A stretch of DNA of 64,000 bases from NCBI RefSeq assembly GCF_000243715.2, contig NZ_AHMO02000007.1, positions 372,001 to 436,000 on the forward strand. The letters are read 5' to 3'. Origin of the DNA: Leptospira broomii serovar Hurstbridge str. 5399 (GTDB taxonomy: Bacteria > Spirochaetota > Leptospiria > Leptospirales > Leptospiraceae). The notes beneath the pieces are model-generated. The model was not told the origin of the DNA and made no database searches. It was given only the letters and a program-made list of their open reading frames with translations. Positions 57,665 to 64,000 of the stretch are shown here, piece by piece. Position numbers and translations under genes: made by a program. The stretch's first letter is position 1. Every line of letters starts with the position of its first letter.

Positions 57665-58858
57665 ATGACGCAAGAAGAATTAGTAAAAATTGCACCATTG
57701 ATTAATGCGAGTATTGCTTGGCTTGCATTGATTGTTAGCTCATTTACCCTTTATCAAACATTTTTGCGCAAATTCGATCCTCGGGTCTTCGTGAGTCCAA
57801 ATTTAAAAATAAAATTTAAAGAAAGCGAAGCTACGCCCAATAAACATATTATAGATTTTGTTTGTTGCGACATTTCGATTAGTAATTCGAAGAATGCTTA
57901 TGGGGTCATCGATGCAATTTTGCTTCGGATATATTCTTCAAAAGCACTTAGCCCATTTAGTATAACATTATTTGGATCTGAATTGGCAAATTTGGATGAA
58001 AAAGAATATAATCGCTTTGTTCCTATAGTTCTCGCGCCAAAATCCTTTTTAAGTAAAGTGATTAAATTTAGTACAACTTCTGAAAATGTAACGAATGCAG
58101 CGCAATTGAAAAAAGGATCTTTCTATTATTTTGAAATATATTATAAACTTGAAAAACGTAAAAAGCTAAAATTAGCACGGAGAATTTTTGTCTATGATAA
58201 GACATTTCATAGGTCAGAGTCTGATCTTGCTGAATTCATTGCATTTGATTATAAATCTGAGCAAAGCAATATTATTAGATTTTTACCTCCTTTTAAAAGT
58301 GAACCATTTAACTCAGTATCCGGCGAAGAGCTTTATTATTTATTAGCTCGTGCTAAATGTCTATTCCGTTTTCCACTTCTATTATTAAATGATTTACTTG
58401 CGAGTTTTAAAAAACTTATATTGAGTTTATGCTTCGGATTCTATAACTACATTTTAAGATTTCCTCTAATTAGAAAAGCTTCTAAGAGAGGGCCTGCAGT
58501 CGTTAAATCGGAAATGATCGTATCCGATAAGTATACAATTGAATCCTTTAATGTAATGAAAAAGGAATTAGATAGATTAATTAAAAAGGTTAACAAAAAA
58601 CTCCCTAAAGACCAAAGAATTGTATGTAAAGATGAAGGGAGATCTGTAGAAATTTCGCGAAATGAGCGTACAGCTTATTTTCAGATAGATTATGTTCACC
58701 AAATTCATTTAAAAGGTGAGAGTAGTTCTGGATACGAGTTATCACAAATATTTTCATATCAAATTAATAGGCTCAGGATCAAATACTGGGTTACGAATGG
58801 CCGCTTTATTTCAAAGCGAGCAGTTGCTTATGAAATATTAGATTCTATTTTATTTTGA
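57665..58858 (+). CDS. Cassette 2 membrane-anchored protein, function unknown
   Basis: A 397-residue protein. The ATG at 57665 is the first after the cassette junction; an upstream open extension reads only through attC1 and is not real. One N-terminal membrane helix (PLINASIAWLALIVSSFTLY) is followed by a large hydrophilic domain with a weaker hydrophobic stretch near 240-270 (LLYYLLARAKCLFRFPLLLL). No domain recognised. Strongly AT-rich. It ends 10 bases before attC2. Confidence 0.72.
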   Translation: MTQEELVKIAPLINASIAWLALIVSSFTLYQTFLRKFDPRVFVSPNLKIKFKESEATPNKHIIDFVCCDISISNSKNAYGVIDAILLRIYSSKALSPFSITLFGSELANLDEKEYNRFVPIVLAPKSFLSKVIKFSTTSENVTNAAQLKKGSFYYFEIYYKLEKRKKLKLARRIFVYDKTFHRSESDLAEFIAFDYKSEQSNIIRFLPPFKSEPFNSVSGEELYYLLARAKCLFRFPLLLLNDLLASFKKLILSLCFGFYNYILRFPLIRKASKRGPAVVKSEMIVSDKYTIESFNVMKKELDRLIKKVNKKLPKDQRIVCKDEGRSVEISRNERTAYFQIDYVHQIHLKGESSSGYELSQIFSYQINRLRIKYWVTNGRFISKRAVAYEILDSILF

Positions 58859-58868
58859 TGCCAACGTC

Positions 58869-59019
58869 GTCTAACTAAAAATTGTCGCGGCGCTGCGGGA
58901 TCGCTTCGCGACCCTTGCTTGGGCTTCGCCAAATTCCGCTTTGTCACGCGCCTTGCAGAGCAAGTCACGCGCCAAGTCCTTCGGACGCGCGGAACTTCGA
59001 CAATTATATTTCGTTAGGC
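58869..59019 (+). other. attC2 (type B, 151 bp)
   Basis: R'' GTCTAAC at 58869-58875 and R' GTTAGGC at 59013-59019. Inner arms AATTGTCG and CGACAATT, second arms TTCCGC and GCGGAA, and a GTCC-TTC-GGAC hairpin. Nearly identical to attC4. Confidence 0.88.
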
Positions 59020-59045
59020 GAAATAGTCAAAGACCTTATTGAATA

Positions 59046-60116
59046 ATGCATATGAGATTAAGAAGAATAATTATACTTTTATTAGTGTTTTCCGGAATAG
59101 TTTGCGATCGGAATAACAAAGACGGAAAATATTCCGTTAAAAACCTTTACGTTAAATCTGAATCGGGAATTAAATTAAGAAAGGATCCGAGCTTAATTGG
59201 AACTGTAATTGAAGTAATTCCCAAAGATACAATGGTTATTATTTTCGGAGAGGAAAACGATGAAGTCGAAATTGATAAACTTAAAGGTAAATGGTTAAAA
59301 GCACGTTTTTATGAAAAAGAAGGCTGGGTATTTTCAGGATATTTGAGTGAATCGCCTAGTCTGGAAATACTTAAAAAGTATGAAATAGGAAGTTATTTTT
59401 CACTTTCTAGGCCGGTAAAAATTTTTTCCAGTCCTGATATTAATAGTTCAATTGTATTCGATAGTTCTACAAATCCGAAGCTTTTGAAAGTGTTACCTCA
59501 AGCAGTTGTTATATCTGATGTCCCTGGACGCTGGGCAGAAGTTATTCAGAAGAGGGGGAAAATTGATTATAAAGGCTGGATTTTTCATCCGAACTTGGTT
59601 ACCGATGAAGAAGCCTACAACCTTTATTCCATAACGATAGTAACTATGATAGAATCAACTACTGGTGATTTCATCAGACCTGAAATATATTATTCTGCTA
59701 ATAATTATACAGTCATTTCGCTCAATCCTACAAATAGTAATACATGTAATAGCTATGGATCTTCCGATTGTATAAATTTAATATTTCACAAAGGCAGCAA
59801 GATCTATACAGATTATAAAAAGCCATCCCTTGGCCTGTTCGGTAGAATTGTCGGAGATTATGCTTTCTTTTCATTCGAATTAGGCGAAGGAGATAATTGT
59901 GGTTATTTCTATGAAGTAACAACTTCTGCCGTTAACCTTAAAAGTTCTGCAGTTTATCGTGCCGTTAAAAGCATTAATGCACAGTGTAAACAATGCAAAA
60001 ATGACCCTAACATCGAATGTCCTAAAGATCAATTAGAGACATCAGAAAATACAAAGTATTATGACGAATCAGGAAGGGAATTGAAAAAAGAAGAAATTCC
60101 TGAAGGGATTCGCTAG
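59046..60116 (+). CDS. Cassette 3 lipoprotein with SH3-type domains
   Basis: A 356-residue protein with a lipoprotein-like leader (RRIIILLLVFSGIVC, Cys as +1). Two bacterial SH3-like units follow: about 30-100 (LYVKSESGIKLRKDPS...WVFSGYL) and about 110-185 (VKIFSSPD...KGWIFHPN). A C-terminal half contains several cysteines (CNSYGSSDC, CKQCKNDPNIEC). SH3 domains of this kind bind cell-wall or protein ligands, so a surface or periplasmic role is likely. The lipobox is loose, as often in Leptospira. It lies 26 bases after the junction. Confidence 0.75.
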   Translation: MHMRLRRIIILLLVFSGIVCDRNNKDGKYSVKNLYVKSESGIKLRKDPSLIGTVIEVIPKDTMVIIFGEENDEVEIDKLKGKWLKARFYEKEGWVFSGYLSESPSLEILKKYEIGSYFSLSRPVKIFSSPDINSSIVFDSSTNPKLLKVLPQAVVISDVPGRWAEVIQKRGKIDYKGWIFHPNLVTDEEAYNLYSITIVTMIESTTGDFIRPEIYYSANNYTVISLNPTNSNTCNSYGSSDCINLIFHKGSKIYTDYKKPSLGLFGRIVGDYAFFSFELGEGDNCGYFYEVTTSAVNLKSSAVYRAVKSINAQCKQCKNDPNIECPKDQLETSENTKYYDESGRELKKEEIPEGIR

Positions 60117-60132
60117 TTGATTTGACTACTTC

Positions 60133-60285
60133 GCCTAACTACGGCTCGGCCGCTTCGCTTCGGGCTCACTTCGTGACCCTCGCTCGGCCTTCGGCAAATC
60201 CAGCTTTGTCACTACGCTTGCATGCGCAAGCTCGTGCCAAGTCCTTACGGACGCGCTGGACTTCGGCCAGCCTCTTTCGTTATGC
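60133..60285 (+). other. attC3 (type A, 153 bp)
   Basis: R'' GCCTAAC at 60133-60139 and R' GTTATGC at 60279-60285. Compared with attC1 it carries paired changes that keep stems: TTGC/GCAA becomes TCAC/GTGA (60166-60176), TTTGC/GCAAA becomes CTTGC/GCAAG, and GTGC/GCAC becomes GTCC/GGAC. Confidence 0.9.
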
Positions 60286-60322
60286 GAAAAAGGACAAAAT
60301 ACACATATAAAGGAAAAGTCGA

Positions 60323-60598
60323 ATGTCGGAACAAAACTTCATCAATAGTATTCTAGCAGTTGCGAGTGAGTTGAAAGATGCTCCTTTGACTGAAACAGAG
60401 AAGAATACAATAATTAGAAACTTCAATGCAGCATCTGGAGATTCATATGCAAGGGCAAAAAGAGCAATAGAAGGAGTCCTAGGTCGAAAGTTGCCCGATG
60501 AAAGGATTATAGAAAAAGCTAGTTCATCGATTAATAACATTCGAGCCTTATTAAGGCAAATGTCTACGGCGGCACAAGAATGGCAGAAAAAGAAATAG
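60323..60598 (+). CDS. Cassette 4 small helical protein
   Basis: A 91-residue, charged and probably all-helical protein (SEQNFINSILAVASELKDA at the start, QEWQKKK at the end). AAGGAAA lies upstream of the ATG. It overlaps the next gene by 19 bases, so both are made together. No family recognised. The small-partner plus membrane-protein layout could be a regulator and effector pair, but this is only inference. Confidence 0.65.
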   Translation: MSEQNFINSILAVASELKDAPLTETEKNTIIRNFNAASGDSYARAKRAIEGVLGRKLPDERIIEKASSSINNIRALLRQMSTAAQEWQKKK

Positions 60599-61257
60599 GT
60601 CTACTGGAGCAAATAGTTAAGCCAGTTTTAACAAGGATCTTAGACTGGATCGCGAAAGGTGATCATTGGCTTGCATATATTTTTCTTTTAGTCACAGTCG
60701 GGTTTGTTTTGGCTATCGGATTTTTGATAGGCTGGATAATTACCAAAAGAAAGACGGCGGCAGAAATTAAGCTGCTCCAAGAGGATATAAAATCTAAAAA
60801 ACTGACTGGCTTAGAAAAATTGAAATCGTCTAGAAACAAATATTTGGAAGATTCTAATTTATTTCAAATAGCCTTAGGCGAATTAGTAGAGGCAACCACT
60901 CAGCAAAATGAAGTAAGTCTCGGTTCAAAATGGGACGAGACTCGAAACTTCTTTTTTAACCATTTTGTTAACTCGTTCGAAGAGTATATTGAATATTGCG
61001 AAGTCTTAAATGAAGGCAACGGTTACAAAATTCAGGACTTTATTTTTGATGAAATAATTCCTTTTTTAGATATGATGAAAGCCTTTAAGAATACGATGAA
61101 TATTCCAACCATATTGGAAAAAGCAAATCGTGCTTCTATAGAAATAAATGCAGCTACCCTAAATACCACTTTAAAATATGCAAATCGGAACATAAGCAAA
61201 TTTAGAATTCCAACTTTATTAAAGCTAATGAAACTTAAAAAATCTATTTTGAACTAA
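60580..61257 (+). CDS. Cassette 4 membrane protein
   Basis: A 225-residue protein with one strong membrane helix (residues about 30-52, AYIFLLVTVGFVLAIGFLIG) followed by a coiled-coil-like charged segment and a helical cytoplasmic domain. No recognised family. It starts inside the preceding gene and ends 14 bases before attC4, so both genes travel as one cassette. Confidence 0.68.
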   Translation: MAEKEIGLLEQIVKPVLTRILDWIAKGDHWLAYIFLLVTVGFVLAIGFLIGWIITKRKTAAEIKLLQEDIKSKKLTGLEKLKSSRNKYLEDSNLFQIALGELVEATTQQNEVSLGSKWDETRNFFFNHFVNSFEEYIEYCEVLNEGNGYKIQDFIFDEIIPFLDMMKAFKNTMNIPTILEKANRASIEINAATLNTTLKYANRNISKFRIPTLLKLMKLKKSILN

Positions 61258-61271
61258 TAGTGTCCTTCTTC

Positions 61272-61422
61272 GCATAACTAAAAATTGTCGCGGCGCTTCG
61301 GGATCGCTTCGCGCCCCTTGCTTGGGCTTCGCCAAATTCCGCTTTGTCACTCGTTTTGCAGAGCAAAACTCGCGCCAAGTCCTTCGGACTCGCGGAACTT
61401 CGACAATTATATTTCGTTATGC
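61272..61422 (+). other. attC4 (type B, 151 bp)
   Basis: R'' GCATAAC at 61272-61278 and R' GTTATGC at 61416-61422. Same type as attC2. The CTTGC-AGA-GCAAG hairpin of attC2 is TTTTGC-AGA-GCAAAA here, another stem-preserving change. Confidence 0.9.
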
Positions 61423-61448
61423 GCCATGCCGCGCCCCTCATTTAAGAC

Positions 61449-61468
61449 GCCAGCCGTCCTTGGCTGGC
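61449..61468. other. GCCAGCC-6-GGCTGGC hairpin at the start of unit 5
   Basis: A perfect 7-bp stem lies in the 119-base leader between attC4 and the methyltransferase gene. It resembles a fragment of a type A attC arm. It could be an attC remnant or a terminator of the upstream cassette transcript. Confidence 0.4.
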
Positions 61469-61541
61469 TTATCATATATTATTGCGCTTTACTCAATAGC
61501 AGCTTTAATTGAAATAATCTAAAAGGTTTTCTATATATATA

Positions 61542-62804
61542 ATGAAGTTCATTGATTTGTTTGCAGGTTTAGGTGGATTTCATATTGCATTGACGAAGTT
61601 AGGCCACGACTGCGTTTTTGCTTGTGAAATAGATGAAGAACTCAGAAATATTTATTCTGACAATTTTGGAATTCGTCCAGAGGGTGATATAAGAAAAATA
61701 AATTTAAAATCAATCCCAAAACATGATATTTTATGTGCGGGATTTCCATGTCAGCCATTTTCAAAAGCAGGATTTCAAAAGGGATTTAATTGTCCCGATT
61801 ACGGCGATCTTTTTGAATACGTTTATAAAATAATAAAATTCCATAATCCAAAGTTCGTTTTTTTAGAAAATGTACCAAATATAGTAAAGCATAATAACGG
61901 TAAGACATGGAAAACTATAGTAGATAAACTTGAGAATATTGGTTACAACATAAATCATAACGTTCTTTCCCCGCACTTCTACGGGATTCCACAGATCAGA
62001 GAAAGAGTGTATATAATTTGTACAAAAAAATATATCCCCAGTTTTTCTTGGCCGGGTCATAAGAAAACAAAAGATTTATCAATCAAGTCGATATTAGATA
62101 CAGACCCTCAGAATTATAAACCTCTTTCAAAGAATAAAATACAATGTATTAATGCATGGCAAATCTTGTTAGATAAACTACCAAAAGACATAGAAATAAT
62201 TAGTCCGATGTGGGCAATGGAATTCGGAGCAAATTATCCATTTGAAGAATATACTCCAAGTAAAATAGGATTTAGTAAGTTAAAGAATTTCAAAGGAAGT
62301 TTTGGCAAGAGCTTAAAGACTGTTAATGAAAACAATATAAGCTCTTTAATACCTACTTATGCATTAACAAAAGAAGATAAATTCCCCAAATGGAAAATAG
62401 AATTTATTAAACGAAATAGAGAATTTTATAAACAAAACAAATCGGTCATCGATCATTGGCTTCATTTAATAAAGGAATTTCCTCCAAGCTTTCAAAAGTT
62501 CGAATGGAATTGTAAGGGGGAGAAAAGAATAATTTGGAATAACTTAATTCAATTTCGTGCTTCGGGAGTGAGGGTTAAAAGACCTGTAACATCACCTGCT
62601 TTGATATCGATGACTACCCAGCAATTGCCTATAATTGGATGGCAAAAAAGACATATGACTTTTGAAGAATGTCTTAAATTGCAAAGTTTGAATAAACTAA
62701 AATATTTACCTGAATCAAATACTGGAAAATTTCGAGCAGTGGGCAATGCAGTAAACGCAAATATTGTTGAAATAATTGCTAAGAGCGTGTTTTCGCAAAT
62801 ATAA
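61542..62804 (+). CDS. DNA (cytosine-5) methyltransferase
   Basis: A 420-residue C5 DNA methyltransferase. Motif I DLFAGLGGFHIAL, IV AGFPCQPFSKAG with the catalytic Cys, VI FLENVPNI, VIII QIRERVYII, IX around RRIIWNN...RVKRP and X RAVGNAVNANIVE. The target-recognition region between VIII and IX is about 160 residues. All catalytic motifs are intact. It is the first gene of cassette unit 5 and is followed 17 bases later by a GHKL ATPase, so it is probably the modification part of a restriction-like system. Confidence 0.92.
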   Translation: MKFIDLFAGLGGFHIALTKLGHDCVFACEIDEELRNIYSDNFGIRPEGDIRKINLKSIPKHDILCAGFPCQPFSKAGFQKGFNCPDYGDLFEYVYKIIKFHNPKFVFLENVPNIVKHNNGKTWKTIVDKLENIGYNINHNVLSPHFYGIPQIRERVYIICTKKYIPSFSWPGHKKTKDLSIKSILDTDPQNYKPLSKNKIQCINAWQILLDKLPKDIEIISPMWAMEFGANYPFEEYTPSKIGFSKLKNFKGSFGKSLKTVNENNISSLIPTYALTKEDKFPKWKIEFIKRNREFYKQNKSVIDHWLHLIKEFPPSFQKFEWNCKGEKRIIWNNLIQFRASGVRVKRPVTSPALISMTTQQLPIIGWQKRHMTFEECLKLQSLNKLKYLPESNTGKFRAVGNAVNANIVEIIAKSVFSQI

Positions 62805-62821
62805 AAATATTTAGGTTTCAA

Positions 62822-64000
62822 ATGTTAAAGAAAGTCGATATTAAGCCAGGAGTAGCCATCTTATCAATATTGAAATATGTTGAATATGAGGTTTGGTTTG
62901 CACTCGCTGAATTTGTTGACAATGCAATTGATAGTTACCTAAAGAATAAAAAGAAATTAGAATCAATACATGGTAAAGATTACACTTTAGAAGTTAGAAT
63001 TGAAATTGATGATCCAAATAATAAAATCACGATTCGAGATAATGCAGCTGGGATAAAGGAGCAAGATTACGCAAGAGCTTTTAGAGCAGCTGCGATTCCG
63101 CCAGATACAAAAGGGCTTTCTGAATTTGGTATGGGAATGAAAACAGCTGCATGCTGGTTTTCCGATTTGTGGTCTGTAACGACTTCCTCTTTGGAAGAAA
63201 CGTATGAGAGAAAGATAATTTTTGACATGTCAAAGATTATTGATGATAAACTTGAAGAATTAGAAGTTATCACTAAAAAAAATGAAGAGCATATTCATTA
63301 TACAGTAATAGAGTTATTAAATGTTTCAAAGATTCCAAGAAAGAAGACTCTTTCTAAGGTAAAAGAACATTTGAAGAGTATATACCGAGAGTTTTTACGT
63401 AAGAAAAATCTTAACTTAATTTTAAATGGTGAAACTCTTCATTATGAAGAACCCAATATTTTGATAGCTAAATTCCATGAAAAACCGCATCGCCCAACGG
63501 GAGAGCCAATTTTATGGAAGAGAGAAATTAATTTTCCAATTGAGAAAGGCTTGAGTGTTCATGGTTTCGTTGCTTTAAGGGAAGTTGGCTCAACTTCCGA
63601 AGCCGGTTTTGCCCTGTTTCGCCGTGGGAGAGTTATTGAAGGTAGTTTTGACGCGGGTTTCAGACCTGAATTTATTTTTGGCACCCCTAATAGTTATCGC
63701 TATCAAAGAGTTTTTGGTGAATTGCATCTAGAGGGATTTGATGTTAGTTTTACAAAGAAAGGAATTCAATGGGACGAGAATCTCGATATTTTCCTAAGGC
63801 TCTTGAGAGATGATATTAATACAAAATCATTTCCGCTTTTACTGCAGGCGGAAAACTATCGTTCTCGCGCTTCCGATAAAGAATATAAGTCTACTGAGAA
63901 AATATTGAGCAAAACTGCTGATGACTTAAAGGAAAGAATGCCGAAAGCGATTTCTGAAGTAATTGATTCAGCGAAGAATTCAATACCCGAACAAAGAGAA
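62822..64000 (+). CDS. MORC/MutL-type GHKL ATPase (3' end beyond window)
   Basis: An open frame of 393 codons that continues past the window end. The N-terminal GHKL fold is clear: EFVDNAIDSY is the N box, TIRDNAAGI the DxGxG-like motif and GLSEFGMGMKTAACWF the lid and G2 region. This matches the prokaryotic MORC-like ATPases described by Iyer and colleagues in restriction-modification operons beside C5 methylases, often with Z1, Vsr-type or PD-(D/E)XK proteins. The coupling to the methylase gene fits. Loss of the classical DxGxG glycine (DNAAGI) is shared by some of these. Confidence 0.82.
   Translation, partial: MLKKVDIKPGVAILSILKYVEYEVWFALAEFVDNAIDSYLKNKKKLESIHGKDYTLEVRIEIDDPNNKITIRDNAAGIKEQDYARAFRAAAIPPDTKGLSEFGMGMKTAACWFSDLWSVTTSSLEETYERKIIFDMSKIIDDKLEELEVITKKNEEHIHYTVIELLNVSKIPRKKTLSKVKEHLKSIYREFLRKKNLNLILNGETLHYEEPNILIAKFHEKPHRPTGEPILWKREINFPIEKGLSVHGFVALREVGSTSEAGFALFRRGRVIEGSFDAGFRPEFIFGTPNSYRYQRVFGELHLEGFDVSFTKKGIQWDENLDIFLRLLRDDINTKSFPLLLQAENYRSRASDKEYKSTEKILSKTADDLKERMPKAISEVIDSAKNSIPEQRE

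Larger units (their letters stand above)
56885..61416 (+). mobile_element. Integron-type gene-cassette array (four complete cassettes)
   Basis: Four head-to-tail cassettes, each with one or two plus-strand genes and an attC at its 3' end: 56885-57641, 57642-59013, 59014-60279 and 60280-61416. Boundaries are taken between the G and TT of the GTT core. In every cassette the 5' core is the exact reverse complement of its own R'' box. Cassette genes are AT-rich, while the attC sites are GC-rich. A fifth unit begins at 61417 and runs past the window. Confidence 0.88.

Noticed and set aside
60122..60310. ORF within attC3
   Set aside because: It lies inside the recombination site and exists only because of its GC-rich hairpins.
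57495..61422. CRISPR-like array
   Set aside because: The repeats are 151-153 bp, imperfect, of two types and separated by whole genes; this fits attC sites, not CRISPR.
61244..61522. ORFs on both strands across attC4
   Set aside because: Shadows of the attC4 sequence with no features of real proteins.

Overview
The window looks like a chromosomal segment of a Leptospira species. I infer this from the gene families: long PAS histidine kinases and methyl-accepting proteins, a lysine-2,3-aminomutase close to efp, paired CrtI-like oxidoreductases, Leptospira-style permissive lipoboxes, and moderate G+C by eye. The species cannot be named from sequence alone. I see no rRNA, tRNA, CRISPR array or insertion sequence.

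Layout. 1-10 kb: a heavy-metal RND pump cut by the window edge, an SDR enzyme, a catalase-like protein, a Ste24-type M48 protease, an MBL-fold lipoprotein divergent from a Crp/Fnr regulator, and a YedK/HMCES-like protein. 10-31 kb: signalling and envelope genes. These include an MFS transporter, a multi-PAS hybrid kinase whose receiver is frameshifted off, a chemoreceptor, an SGNH hydrolase, an exported isochorismatase-like protein, an ArnT-like glycosyltransferase, a lytic transglycosylase, a binding-protein/kinase fusion, and a leftward run of alr, an acyltransferase and two unknown genes. 31-35 kb: a polyamine block of speD, a SET/SpeD-like fusion, speE and pyrF. 35-41 kb: a tightly overlapping lipid-modification operon (FAD oxidoreductase, DUF1365, CFA synthase, DUF2062, DUF1295, second CFA-type methyltransferase). 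41-55 kb: a TetR gene with a three-copy operator facing a CrtI-like oxidoreductase, kamA (epmB-like) and efp, the methionine-salvage genes mtnD and mtnB, a 7TM histidine kinase and a second CrtI-like oxidoreductase.

The notable system is at 55.5-64 kb. A Xer-sized tyrosine recombinase is followed by an integron-type gene-cassette array with four attC sites of 151-153 bp (57495-57647, 58869-59019, 60133-60285, 61272-61422). In each of the four complete cassettes the 7-bp sequence at the 5' junction is the exact reverse complement of the R'' box at its 3' end (GTTAGCC/GGCTAAC, GTTAGAC/GTCTAAC, GTTAGGC/GCCTAAC, GTTATGC/GCATAAC). This is the expected signature of cassettes integrated from a circular form. 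The attC sites belong to two sequence types that alternate A-B-A-B. The two type A sites differ by compensatory base changes that preserve hairpin stems. Cargo is AT-rich and mostly of unknown function: an orphan protein, a membrane-anchored protein, an SH3 lipoprotein, and a two-gene membrane cassette. The fifth unit carries a C5 cytosine methyltransferase and the start of a MORC/MutL-type GHKL ATPase, a combination known from restriction-modification-like operons. The recombinase lacks the extra segment typical of IntI integrases, so either it is a divergent integrase or the array is served from elsewhere.

Functional links: SpeE releases methylthioadenosine, which MtnB and MtnD help to salvage. 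KamA probably makes the beta-lysine placed on EF-P. The 35-41 kb operon probably alkylates or cyclopropanates membrane lipid chains.
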